Origin: Lachnospiraceae bacterium
GTDB taxonomy: Bacteria > Bacillota > Clostridia > Lachnospirales > Lachnospiraceae
NCBI GenBank assembly: GCA_028689715.1
Contig: JAQVCQ010000006.1
Coordinates: 1 to 56,557 of the forward strand
Direction: 5' to 3'
DNA length: 56,557 nucleotides
The stretch's first letter is position 1. Each line of letters starts with the position of its first letter. The notes under the pieces are model-generated. The model worked only from the letters and a program-made list of their open reading frames with translations, had not been told where the DNA came from and did no database searches. The position numbers were made by a program, and so were the translations under genes. This document shows, one piece after another, positions 27,354-35,741 of the stretch.

Positions 27354-28013
27354 ATGAGTTTGATAGCAACAGTAACAGATGGTGTCATTCAGCAGACTAC
27401 GGCATCCTCAACATCGTTATCAGCAGAGAAGACATCAAGTACAAATACAGTAAACAAAGAAGATTTTTTACAACTTTTGGTAGCGCAGATGAAATACCAG
27501 GACCCACTGGAACCTACATCAAATACTGAATATGTTTCCCAGTATGCAACATTTTCCGAACTGGAGCAGATGCAGAATATGAATTCAAACGTCAGCATTC
27601 AGAGAGCTTCCGCATTAGTTGGTGAAAATGTTTATATGAAAGTTACAAATGCAACTACAGGAAATACAGATTATGTGTATGGAAAAGTTGATTATGTACA
27701 GGTAGAAAATAATAAAGCATATCTTTCTATTAAAGGATCACTTTATTCCATTGATGATCTGGACAGTATTGTGGATCCGGACTATATGGAAGCATACGAA
27801 ATGGCACAGGATCTTGTATCACGGCTTGCAAAACTTCCTACCGTAGCGAACACAACACTTAGTAATAAGACAGAAATCACAGAATTGAATACGATTTATT
27901 CGGATATGACGGATTATCAGAAAGAATTTATAGCTTCTGATGCACTAACATTATTACAGAGTTATGTGAGCAAGATCAAAGAGCTTGAAGCTGCACAGGA
28001 GGAAAAAGCATAA
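27354..28013 (+). CDS. flgD: Flagellar hook cap protein FlgD
   Basis: Scaffold for hook assembly. The conserved N-terminal segment is NKEDFLQLLVAQMKYQDPLE with SNTEYVSQYATFSELEQMQ right after it (residues about 34-75). The ATG at 27354 (MSLIATVTDG) has ACAGGAGT upstream. The C-terminal third, which contains a run of acidic helices (DPDYMEAYEMAQDLVSRL), is less conserved. The 88-bp spacer before it holds an inverted GCATGC repeat (27315-27338). Confidence 0.92.
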   Translation: MSLIATVTDGVIQQTTASSTSLSAEKTSSTNTVNKEDFLQLLVAQMKYQDPLEPTSNTEYVSQYATFSELEQMQNMNSNVSIQRASALVGENVYMKVTNATTGNTDYVYGKVDYVQVENNKAYLSIKGSLYSIDDLDSIVDPDYMEAYEMAQDLVSRLAKLPTVANTTLSNKTEITELNTIYSDMTDYQKEFIASDALTLLQSYVSKIKELEAAQEEKA

Positions 28014-28054
28014 TCTGAACAGACTATGATTTCCTCATGGAGGAGGGAAAAAGA

Positions 28055-28459
28055 ATGCAGATCAATTATGGACAGCACTTATCCATTGAACAACTGCAGG
28101 ATCAGTACCTGAATCAGAATAAAGTCACGAAAAACACACCGGTAACGACAAAAGACGGTAAGACTTTTCAGGAGATACTGAATCAGAAGACCTGGCAGGA
28201 TACATCAGAAGTTAAGTTTTCTAAACATGCAGTGAACAGACTGGCTGACAGGAACATTGAACTGACAAGTGAACAGCTTGAACGTTTGAACGAAGGTGCC
28301 AACAAAGCAGGTGAAAAGGGAATCAAAGATTCACTTGTGATCGTAGATCAACTGGCATTTATTGTAAATATTCCAAATAAGACAGTTGTAACAGCAATGG
28401 ATCAAACAGAAACAAATGAGAACATATTTACTAATATCGATGGAGCCGTTATTAATTAG
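28055..28459 (+). CDS. Flagellar operon protein of the TIGR02530 type
   Basis: A 134-residue soluble protein found between flgD and flgE in many Firmicutes flagellar operons. The conserved core reads VKFSKHAVNRLADRNIELT, RLNEGANKAGEKG, KDSLVIVDQLAFIVNIPNKT and ends VFTNIDGAV-like (IFTNIDGAVIN). Its biochemical role is unknown. The ATG at 28055 is preceded by GGAGGAGG. The frame from 28037 contains that site. The family call rests on the FSKHAxxRLxxRxI pattern and gene position. Confidence 0.85.
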   Translation: MQINYGQHLSIEQLQDQYLNQNKVTKNTPVTTKDGKTFQEILNQKTWQDTSEVKFSKHAVNRLADRNIELTSEQLERLNEGANKAGEKGIKDSLVIVDQLAFIVNIPNKTVVTAMDQTETNENIFTNIDGAVIN

Positions 28460-28544
28460 CTGGACCTTATGGAAGCTGATCGCCCCCGAATGACAGAAGG
28501 GGCAAAACGGACTACAGATACTAATTTCAGGAGGTCATTTTATT

Positions 28545-30191
28545 ATGATGAGATCATTATATGCTGGTGTATCAGGACTTAAAACACACCAGATCAAAAT
28601 GGACGTTATAGGTAATAATATTGCCAACGTCAATACGGTTGCGTATAAATCTAGCTCGATTACATTTAGCGAGTTGATGTACCAGACGACGCAGAGCGCA
28701 TCTGGTCCAAACGCAACGACGGGTACCGCTGGTACCAATGCAAAACAGATCGGTCTTGGTGTAAAATCAGGCGCGATCAGCACTTCGATCACAACAGCAG
28801 GAGCAACACAGACAACGGGGAATCCTTTTGACATCAAAATTACAGGAGATGCTTTTTTTGTAGTGAGTGACGGTGCAAGTAATTTCTTTACGCGTGACGG
28901 TTCCTTCTATGTGGATGCTGCCGGTAACCTGGCGATGTCCAGCAATGGATACAATGTAATGGGCTGGGGCGTGGATGAAACAGGACTTGAGATCAAAAAA
29001 GATACTGTAACAGCACTTCGAATCATGAGTGCTGAAAATATGACTTATACCGCAGAGGCAACATCAAGAGCATATGTATCGGGTATAATTGATAAAAACG
29101 ATACAGATGCGACAAGTACAAGCGGAAAGACAATGAATCTGACATTTTATGACAATCTAGGTTATAGCTATACTGCAAAACTTAAGATGACTGAACAGGC
29201 AGATGGACAGTATGGTCTTAAATTAAGTGATATTCTTGATTCTAAAAATGTGTCAGTTATGGATCAGTATCCAGATATTACGCTTGGAACGTATCAAGCA
29301 TATACGACGCCTGTTACAGCGCAGGCGGCAAGCCTTACGATTACTCCAACACAGTATCAGATTGGTTCTGCAACCGCAGTCAATCTGGATGATCTTGCTA
29401 CTGGAACAGACCCAGTGGTATATTCAGACGATGTCGCTAAAATTGCAACACTGTATGGATTCAGCAACGTGAATGAATTTTTAGATTCTTATGTAGAGTA
29501 TCCAGCCGGAACACCGGTTAAAATGTCAACGATTATTCAAAATGGTCCGACAGTACCAAATCTAGACACGATAGCTGATAATGCAAATAATAATCAAATT
29601 ACGTTTATGGGATATGAAGGAGCGATTGTTAGCTATAGTACCAGTGACGGAACGTTTGCAGGGATTAATGGATCGGCTACAACGACTTCGGTGTCATTGT
29701 TAATGCCATATGGAAATTTTTCAAACATTACAGTAGACTTTGCAACTTCTACCAATTTGAATAATAACGGAACTTCAACAGTTGCTGCAAAAAGTGGTGA
29801 TACCGATGGATATGGAACTGGTAGAAAAGTAGGAGATCTGTCAGGTGTCGCAATTCAGAACAATGGTATGATTTATGCTTCATACGATAATGGACAGACA
29901 AGACTGTTGGGACAAATTGCTGTTGCACAGTTCTCGAATCCATCCGGTCTTGAAAAAGAAGGAGACAATCTGTACTCGGCAACACTGAACTCAGGTGAGT
30001 TCGATGGCATAGGCTCAGATGTATCAGCAGACGGTGGTTATATGTCCACAGGTGTTCTGGAAATGAGTAATGTTGACCTTTCTTCAGAATTTACAGAAAT
30101 GATCACAACACAAAGAGGGTTCCAGGCGAATAGTAGAATTATTACTGTTTCGGATACAATGCTTGAAGAACTTGTTAACCTGAAGAGATAA
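28545..30191 (+). CDS. flgE: Flagellar hook protein FlgE
   Basis: Main subunit of the hook. It starts with the rod/hook signature MMRSLYAGVSGLKTHQIKMD and VIGNNIANVNTVAYK. The middle is a variable surface region, rich in Thr, Ser and Ala. The C terminus carries the matching coiled-coil segment (SNVDLSSEFTEMITTQRGFQ, then ANSRIITVSDTMLEELVNLK). The length of 548 residues is large because of the variable D1/D2 part. The ATG is preceded by AGGAGGT. The first transcription unit ends here, with a strong terminator 34 bases downstream. Confidence 0.95.
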   Translation: MMRSLYAGVSGLKTHQIKMDVIGNNIANVNTVAYKSSSITFSELMYQTTQSASGPNATTGTAGTNAKQIGLGVKSGAISTSITTAGATQTTGNPFDIKITGDAFFVVSDGASNFFTRDGSFYVDAAGNLAMSSNGYNVMGWGVDETGLEIKKDTVTALRIMSAENMTYTAEATSRAYVSGIIDKNDTDATSTSGKTMNLTFYDNLGYSYTAKLKMTEQADGQYGLKLSDILDSKNVSVMDQYPDITLGTYQAYTTPVTAQAASLTITPTQYQIGSATAVNLDDLATGTDPVVYSDDVAKIATLYGFSNVNEFLDSYVEYPAGTPVKMSTIIQNGPTVPNLDTIADNANNNQITFMGYEGAIVSYSTSDGTFAGINGSATTTSVSLLMPYGNFSNITVDFATSTNLNNNGTSTVAAKSGDTDGYGTGRKVGDLSGVAIQNNGMIYASYDNGQTRLLGQIAVAQFSNPSGLEKEGDNLYSATLNSGEFDGIGSDVSADGGYMSTGVLEMSNVDLSSEFTEMITTQRGFQANSRIITVSDTMLEELVNLKR

Positions 30192-30224
30192 GAAATAATA
30201 GAGTGATGTAAAATGTATAAATAT

Positions 30225-30266
30225 AAATAAGGGAGCTGGTTCACATAAACTGGTTCCCTTATTTTT
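30225..30266 (+). terminator. Intrinsic terminator inside the fla/che cluster, after flgE
   Basis: A 17-bp stem (30225-30241 with 30248-30264, several G-U pairs, 6-nt loop) with a run of T in its 3' flank. It should split or attenuate transcription between the hook genes and the stator/export genes. Confidence 0.82.
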
Positions 30267-30335
30267 ATATCTGTATTATACTGATAATAGAAAATAACAC
30301 TTTTTGAAGAGTTTAAAATCTTAAAGGAGGCCACT

Positions 30336-30521
30336 ATGATAGATGTAACAAGGATAAACGGTGAAGTTATACTGATAAATGCGGACCTGATCGAGATGGT
30401 TGAAGAGACGCCGGATACAGTGATTTCCTTTACGAACGGCAAGAAAATTATTGTAAAAGAAAGTAGACAAGAGATAAAAAATCTTGTAAAATTGTATAGA
30501 AAGGAAATTTTTGCAAATTAA
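30336..30521 (+). CDS. swrD: FlbD/SwrD family flagellar protein
   Basis: A 61-residue protein: MIDVTRINGEVILINADLIEM, then ETPDTVISFTNGKKIIVKES. This is the FlbD/SwrD pattern. In B. subtilis SwrD increases flagellar motor power. A strong AAAGGAGG precedes the ATG. It immediately precedes motA and motB, which fits a role tied to the stator. It is the first gene after the internal terminator. Confidence 0.93.
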   Translation: MIDVTRINGEVILINADLIEMVEETPDTVISFTNGKKIIVKESRQEIKNLVKLYRKEIFAN

Positions 30522-30527
30522 TGCAAA

Positions 30528-31343
30528 ATGATTGGTGCGACTGTGGATATAGCTTCAGTAATCGGCTTATTACTTTGCTTTGGATTAATTATATATGGAA
30601 TTGCTTCGGGTGATCAGGGATTTGCGGCTCTTGGTAACTTTGTAGATCTTCCCTCGATATATATTACATTGGGGGGCTCCTTCAGTGTTATGCTTGCATC
30701 TTATTCCTTAAAAGAATATGTATCATCTTTAAAAAGTATCACACTTATATTTAAAGCACCAAAATCAAACACATCCGAGATTATTAAAAAGATTATAGAT
30801 TTATCAAATGTTGCCCGAAAAGAAGGGCTTCTTTCTTTAGAAGAGGCTGCTGGAGATCTTGATGATGAATTCCTGAAAAAAGGGATTCTTTTGATTGTTG
30901 ATGGAACGGACCCGGATCTGGTAAGAGCGATTATGGAAACGGAACTTGTTAGTATAGATGCCAGACATAAGAGCAAAATTGGTTTCTGGGATCAGCTAGG
31001 CGGTATGGGTCCTGCATGGGGTATGATCGGAACATTGATCGGGCTGATCAATATGCTTCAGAATATGTCTGATGCAGCTGCAATCGGACCAAATATGTCG
31101 ATTGCATTAATTACGACATTATATGGATCACTTCTTGCCAATTGGTTATGCGCACCTGTCTCATCAAAACTGAAATCGAACAATGGTGCAGAGATCATGA
31201 CAAAAGAAATCATGATAGAAGGACTTCTGTCGATTCAGGCAGGAGAAAACCCGAGAGTTATTGAAGAAAAATTGAAATCATTCTTATCTCCGTCACAAAG
31301 AAAGACTGACACACCGGAGACGGGAGGCGATATAGATGGCTAA
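30528..31343 (+). CDS. motA: Flagellar motor stator protein MotA
   Basis: Ion-conducting stator subunit. It is 271 residues with four membrane segments (about 8-26, 35-52, 150-175, 180-200). The TolQ/ExbB-like signature is GFWDQLGGMGPAWGMIGTLIGLINML and NMSIALITTLYGSLLANWLCAP. The ATG at 30528 has no clear ribosome-binding site and lies six bases after the swrD stop, so translational coupling is likely. A GTG four codons later is an alternative start. The last 8 bases overlap motB. Confidence 0.95.
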   Translation: MIGATVDIASVIGLLLCFGLIIYGIASGDQGFAALGNFVDLPSIYITLGGSFSVMLASYSLKEYVSSLKSITLIFKAPKSNTSEIIKKIIDLSNVARKEGLLSLEEAAGDLDDEFLKKGILLIVDGTDPDLVRAIMETELVSIDARHKSKIGFWDQLGGMGPAWGMIGTLIGLINMLQNMSDAAAIGPNMSIALITTLYGSLLANWLCAPVSSKLKSNNGAEIMTKEIMIEGLLSIQAGENPRVIEEKLKSFLSPSQRKTDTPETGGDIDG

Positions 31344-32133
31344 AAGACAGGAAGAATTACCATCACCTGGCGCCCCGGCCTGGATGGCGACCTTTGGTGA
31401 TCTGATGAACCTTCTTCTTTGCTTTTTTGTTCTCTTATTTTCCATGTCTACTGTTGATGCACAAAAATATGAACTTGTTGCAGCATCTTTTTCGAATACG
31501 TTCAGTATATTTGAAGCAGGTGGTTCATCCATTGGAGAGGGAATGCTGATTGGAAATGGAGTTAGTCAACTTAATCAGCTAGACCAGTATTTTACCAGCA
31601 TGGGCAAATCAGAAGATGGCGATAAAGAAATGCAGGGCGCAATGGAAGAGGTTCAGGCAGAAAAACTTGAAGAGTCTGAACAGCTTGCTGAAAAAATAGC
31701 CGAGGCACTGGGAGAACAGGACATTGGTGCAGAGGTTGACATTGATTTCACATCTGAATATGTGCAGCTCACGCTGAACGGAGCCCTATTATTTGATTCG
31801 GGAAAAGCACAGTTAAAAGAGGCATCACTTCCGTTAATGGGTAAAATAGGAACAATTTTAGAACGATATTCTGAAAGTATCATAGAAGTGGAAGGACATA
31901 CTGACAACGTTCCGATTAACAACTCACAGTTCGCGAATAATGATGAACTCAGCAGTTTTAGAGCACTTTCAGTGTTTAACTATATTATTCAAAATACAAA
32001 TATTGACCCATCCATGATTAAACACTCTGGAAGGGGAGAATATGTACCAATCGCTGACAATGCCACTCCTGAGGGAAGGGCAAAGAACAGAAGAGTTGAA
32101 ATAAAAGTATATCATACTCTTAGTACTTATTAA
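31336..32133 (+). CDS. motB: Flagellar motor stator protein MotB
   Basis: Peptidoglycan-anchored stator subunit. The N-terminal PSPGAPAWMATFGDLMNLLLCFF contains the membrane helix with the essential proton- or sodium-binding aspartate (D22 in GDLMNLL). A linker follows, then an OmpA-like domain (about 135-265) with VEGHTDNVPI and NRRVEIKV. It is 265 residues and overlaps motA by 8 bases. Confidence 0.95.
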   Translation: MAKRQEELPSPGAPAWMATFGDLMNLLLCFFVLLFSMSTVDAQKYELVAASFSNTFSIFEAGGSSIGEGMLIGNGVSQLNQLDQYFTSMGKSEDGDKEMQGAMEEVQAEKLEESEQLAEKIAEALGEQDIGAEVDIDFTSEYVQLTLNGALLFDSGKAQLKEASLPLMGKIGTILERYSESIIEVEGHTDNVPINNSQFANNDELSSFRALSVFNYIIQNTNIDPSMIKHSGRGEYVPIADNATPEGRAKNRRVEIKVYHTLSTY

Positions 32134-32150
32134 CTTAAGGGAGCAAATAC

Positions 32151-32669
32151 ATGAAAAAGAACCTATTATCCATTCTTATTCTTGCATTACTGATCGTTAA
32201 CATTATACTGACGTCAATAATGATGTTCAGTGTTGTAGGATCTGCAAACAAAACAGCAGCACTGGTATCAGATATTGCAGGGATTCTTCAGCTGGAAGTT
32301 GGTAGTCTGCCAGGAGAAAGCGAAGTTGCTGAAAGTGTTCCAATTTCAGATATAGAAGTATATGATATTGAAGATCAGATGACGATTCCGCTACAAAAGG
32401 GTTCTGATGGAGAGGATCATTTTGCACTGGTTTCAGTATCTCTTTCCATGAATATCAAAGATGAAGGTTATAAAAGTTATGGGGCAACACTTTCTACAAA
32501 AGAAAGTTTGATCAAGAGTGCCATTATTGAAGTAATAGGAACCTACACGATCGAAGAACTTCAGGCTGATCAGTCAGGACTTCGCCAGGAAATTCTTGAT
32601 AAAATACAGTCGATGTTCGATTCGAAATTTATTTTCGAAGTTTCATTCCGGGATATAATGTTCCAGTAA
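32151..32669 (+). CDS. fliL: Flagellar basal body-associated protein FliL
   Basis: Single-pass membrane protein that associates with the stator. It is 172 residues with an N-terminal membrane segment (MKKNLLSILILALLIVNIIL, extending to about 32) and a periplasmic domain ending KFIFEVSFRDIMFQ, the typical FliL C terminus (VYFTEFVMQ-like). It lies between motB and fliM, the usual place. Confidence 0.88.
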   Translation: MKKNLLSILILALLIVNIILTSIMMFSVVGSANKTAALVSDIAGILQLEVGSLPGESEVAESVPISDIEVYDIEDQMTIPLQKGSDGEDHFALVSVSLSMNIKDEGYKSYGATLSTKESLIKSAIIEVIGTYTIEELQADQSGLRQEILDKIQSMFDSKFIFEVSFRDIMFQ

Positions 32670-32706
32670 AAGAATTGAAAAACTGAATGATGGGAGGTGG
32701 GTTGAC

Positions 32707-33687
32707 GTGGGAGAGGTCCTTTCGCAAAACGAAATAGACAGTCTTCTTCAGGCGCTGAGTACCGGCGAACTTGATGTTGACGATATGCCGAAAGATGGAG
32801 ACAAACAAGTAAAAAGTTATGACTTCAAACGGCCTGCCAAATTTTCAAAAGAGCATTTGCGTACACTGGAAATTATTTTTGAACATTATGGAAGATTATT
32901 ATCCACCAACTTACCTGTATACTTAAGGAAAAACATTCAGGTAGCAGTAGCCAGTTCGGAAACAGTCACTTTTTCAGAGTTCACCAATGCCTTATCTAAT
33001 CCGGTCATACTGGGTGTGGTAAATTTTTCACCGTTACCGGGAACTATCATATTGGAACTATCGGCAAACTTAGGGTTTGCCATGATTGACCGTATGTTAG
33101 GTGGACAGGGACAGCCACTTGACAAGTCAAGAGAGTTCTCTGAAATAGAAATGACAATTGTTGAGAAGATTTTAGTTATCTGTATGCAGCTGCTTCGTGA
33201 ACCTTGGAGAAATGTAATTGAAATCAATCCGATCATGGAGAGAATAGAGACAAATGCACAGTTTGCGCAGGTAATATCGCCGAATGATATGATTGCGATC
33301 ATAACGCTAAATCTAAAAATTGGCGATACGGAAGGTATGATGAATATCTGTCTTCCATATTTTACACTAGAAAATGTCATGGATAAATTGAACACCAAGT
33401 ACTGGTTTTCTTCTATGCAGGCGTCGACGGATGAAAATTATCATGATTATATTCAATCGCTGATCAAGAAGGTTGAGATACCTGTAAAAGCAGTTCTGGG
33501 AGAAAGCATGGTTACTGTAAATGATTTTATCAATTTACAGGTGGGAGATATCATCCGTTTAAATTCCAGGATAGATAATGAACTTGATATTTATGTTGGA
33601 AATATTAGAAAATTTACTGCTCTGCCGGGTTCGCATAAAGATGTTTATGCAGTCAGAATCTCAGAGGTAGTAAGAGAGGGGGACTAA
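32707..33687 (+). CDS. fliM: Flagellar motor switch protein FliM (GTG start)
   Basis: C-ring protein that binds phosphorylated CheY. The N-terminal CheY-binding motif is GEVLSQNEIDSLLQALSTGE, then a CheC-like middle domain (about 45-235) and a C-terminal SpoA domain (about 245-325, ending VYAVRISEVV). The GTG at 32707 is preceded by GGGAGGTGGG, and the conserved MGEVLSQ start leaves little doubt. It is 326 residues, and fliY starts three bases after the stop. Confidence 0.95.
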   Translation: MGEVLSQNEIDSLLQALSTGELDVDDMPKDGDKQVKSYDFKRPAKFSKEHLRTLEIIFEHYGRLLSTNLPVYLRKNIQVAVASSETVTFSEFTNALSNPVILGVVNFSPLPGTIILELSANLGFAMIDRMLGGQGQPLDKSREFSEIEMTIVEKILVICMQLLREPWRNVIEINPIMERIETNAQFAQVISPNDMIAIITLNLKIGDTEGMMNICLPYFTLENVMDKLNTKYWFSSMQASTDENYHDYIQSLIKKVEIPVKAVLGESMVTVNDFINLQVGDIIRLNSRIDNELDIYVGNIRKFTALPGSHKDVYAVRISEVVREGD

Positions 33688-33690
33688 TAC

Positions 33691-34968
33691 ATGGACGGAA
33701 TGTTGTCCCAGGATGAGATAAACGCGCTGTTGAGTGGCATGGATCTTTCAGGAGATACACCAGTAACGCAATCTGATAGCGCAGGAAATAACCAGGATAT
33801 ACTTTCAGAAATAGAAAAAGATGCAATTGGAGAAGTTGCCAATATCAGTATGGGAACCTCCGCAACGACACTATATTCCCTGGTTAACAGAAAAGTAAAT
33901 ATTACAACACCAGTCGTAACAACGGAAAACTGGGATGGAGTAATCAATCAATATCAGAAGCCCTGTGTTTTTATTGAAATCCAATATACAGATGGACTCT
34001 CAGGAAGTAATATTCTTGTTTTAAAAGAACAGGATGTAAAAATTATTACTGACCTGATGATGGGTGGAGATGGGACCAATACTGACGGAGAACTTACAGA
34101 ACTGCATTTAAGTGCGATATCTGAAGCTATGAACCAGATGATGGGATCTGCAGCGACCTCGTTGTCATCCATGTTAAATCAGACAATTGATATCAGTCCA
34201 CCAATTGCGAGCCATATTGACTTGGAGGAACACAAATCGGCAGGGGATATTGCTCCTTTTCTGGAAAAAACATTCGTAAAAATTGCATTCAGGATGACGA
34301 TCGGAGATTTGGTCGACAGTTCGATCATGCAGTTATATCCTTTAGATTTTGCCCGCTCACTTTACGATACGTTTATTGGACAGCAGACAGGATCAAAACC
34401 AGAACCTGCACCAGAGCCACAGCCGTATATTCCACCGCAGATCGAAGTTCCGACGCAGCCGGTATACGCTGAAATGCCACAAATGGCACCACCGAACATG
34501 GGAATGCCACAGTATGGAGCCCCAAATATGGGGATGCCACAAATGGGAGCCCCAAATATGGGAATGCCGCCAATGATGCCTCCAAATATGGGGATGTCAC
34601 AAATGGGAATGCCAAATATGGGGATGCCACAAATGGGAACCTCAAATATGGGAATGCCCCAGATGCAACAAAATATTAATATACAGCCAGCACAGTTTCA
34701 AAGCTTTAATAATGATTTTTCAGGAATACCCGGAAGAGAAAATATCGGGTTGATCATGGATGTACCTTTGGAAGTTACTGTAGAGCTTGGCAGAACAAGT
34801 AAGTCTATATCAGATATTTTGGACTTTGCACCAGGTACAATAATCGAACTGGACAAAATTGCCGGAGAACCAATTGACGTTTTGGTGAATGGAAAGTTTG
34901 TAGCAAAAGGTGAGGTTGTTGTAATTGAAGAGAGTTTTGGTGTCAGGGTAACTGAAATCATAAAATAG
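33691..34968 (+). CDS. fliY: Flagellar switch/CheY-P phosphatase FliY with Met/Pro repeat linker
   Basis: Firmicute switch protein that combines a CheC-type CheY-P phosphatase with a FliN-type SpoA domain. Order: N-terminal MDGMLSQDEINALL (about 1-20, CheY-binding like FliM); a CheC-like region (about 45-230) with phosphatase motifs near GEVANISMGTSATTL and SEAMNQMMGSAATSL; a linker (about 230-340); and a C-terminal SpoA domain (about 345-425, LEVTVELGRTSKSISDIL). The linker holds six in-frame 30-base units (34492-34671) that encode PNMGMPQMGA-like decapeptides, an unusual methionine/proline-rich spacer. It begins three bases after fliM and has a purine-rich site inside the fliM end. Confidence 0.95.
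   Translation: MDGMLSQDEINALLSGMDLSGDTPVTQSDSAGNNQDILSEIEKDAIGEVANISMGTSATTLYSLVNRKVNITTPVVTTENWDGVINQYQKPCVFIEIQYTDGLSGSNILVLKEQDVKIITDLMMGGDGTNTDGELTELHLSAISEAMNQMMGSAATSLSSMLNQTIDISPPIASHIDLEEHKSAGDIAPFLEKTFVKIAFRMTIGDLVDSSIMQLYPLDFARSLYDTFIGQQTGSKPEPAPEPQPYIPPQIEVPTQPVYAEMPQMAPPNMGMPQYGAPNMGMPQMGAPNMGMPPMMPPNMGMSQMGMPNMGMPQMGTSNMGMPQMQQNINIQPAQFQSFNNDFSGIPGRENIGLIMDVPLEVTVELGRTSKSISDILDFAPGTIIELDKIAGEPIDVLVNGKFVAKGEVVVIEESFGVRVTEIIK
34492..34671 (+). repeat. Six tandem 30-bp coding repeats in fliY
   Basis: Six contiguous 30-nt units, each encoding a decapeptide that begins PNMGMP (last unit SNMGMP). The units are 34492-34521, 34522-34551, 34552-34581, 34582-34611, 34612-34641 and 34642-34671. 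Several differ only at few bases, so copy number could vary by slippage without disrupting the frame. Confidence 0.93.
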
Positions 34969-34989
34969 GATTGAATAGGAGTGAATAAT

Positions 34990-35352
34990 ATGGCAAAGAA
35001 TATTTTGATTTGTGATGATGCAGCATTTATGAGAATGATGATCAAAGACATTTTATCAAAGAATGGTTACAACGTAGTGGGTGAAGCGGAAAATGGTGTT
35101 AAAGCAATAGAAAAATATAGTGAATTAAAACCGGATCTTGTACTTATGGACATCACAATGCCTGAACTTGATGGGATAGGTGCACTTAAGAAAATCAAAG
35201 AAAGTGATGCAGGAGCTAAAGTCATCATGTGTTCGGCTATGGGCCAGCAGGCTATGGTAATTGAATCTATCCAGGCTGGTGCAAAAGATTTTATCGTAAA
35301 ACCGTTCCAGGCAGACAGAGTTCTGGAGGCGGTTAAGAAAGTAGTTGGATGA
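34990..35352 (+). CDS. cheY: Chemotaxis response regulator CheY
   Basis: Single-domain receiver, phosphorylated by CheA and binding the switch. The acidic pair is ILICDDAAFMRMM, the phospho-acceptor is in LVLMDITMPELDG (about residue 54), the Thr/Ser switch is CSAMG, and the lysine is FIVKPF. The length of 120 residues is typical. The ATG at 34990 has AGGAGTG nine bases upstream. A GTG at 34981 is also in frame. It sits between fliY and fliO as in B. subtilis. Confidence 0.94.
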   Translation: MAKNILICDDAAFMRMMIKDILSKNGYNVVGEAENGVKAIEKYSELKPDLVLMDITMPELDGIGALKKIKESDAGAKVIMCSAMGQQAMVIESIQAGAKDFIVKPFQADRVLEAVKKVVG

Positions 35353-35353
35353 T

Positions 35354-35722
35354 ATGCTGTTAAGTGCGGGGAGCAGTATCAATGCAATAGCAGAGTTCTT
35401 TACTGTGTTGTTTATTTTTCTGATGATCCTGGCTGTAACATATTTTTCTACACGATGGATCGCAAATTTTCAAAAGCAGAAAATAAACAGCTCTAATATT
35501 CATGTCATTGAAACTTACAAAATTGCAACGAATAAATATCTGCAGATCATTCAGACTGGAAAGAAATATTTTGTAATTGCAATATGTAAAGATACAGTGA
35601 CGTACCTGACAGAAATTCCGGAAGATGATCTGGACATCAGACCTGATGAACCAATAGAACCAGTACATTTTAAAGAGATACTGGAGAAAGCAAAAAAGAT
35701 CACTACCATGAAAAAGGAGTGA
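35354..35722 (+). CDS. fliO: Flagellar biosynthesis protein FliO
   Basis: Small membrane protein that assists assembly of the FliP export gate. It has a hydrophobic segment at about 12-35 (AEFFTVLFIFLMILAVTYFS) and a cytosolic tail with the FliO pattern IHVIETYKIATNKYLQIIQTGKKYFVIAICKDTVTYLTEI. An in-frame TTG at 35345 overlaps the cheY stop, and I prefer the ATG at 35354, giving 122 residues. The assignment also rests on its place between cheY and fliP. Confidence 0.85.
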   Translation: MLLSAGSSINAIAEFFTVLFIFLMILAVTYFSTRWIANFQKQKINSSNIHVIETYKIATNKYLQIIQTGKKYFVIAICKDTVTYLTEIPEDDLDIRPDEPIEPVHFKEILEKAKKITTMKKE

Positions 35723-35741
35723 TCTGTTTTGGAGAGTATTC

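Noticed and set aside
27275-27529. Plus-strand 84-codon frame overlapping flgD
   Set aside because: Overlaps flgD in another frame; the flgD frame has the conserved DPLEPTSNTEYV segment and a proper ribosome-binding site.
34492-34671. A 30-bp periodic array that looks like CRISPR repeats
   Set aside because: The units are contiguous with no spacers and encode PNMGMP decapeptides in the fliY frame.
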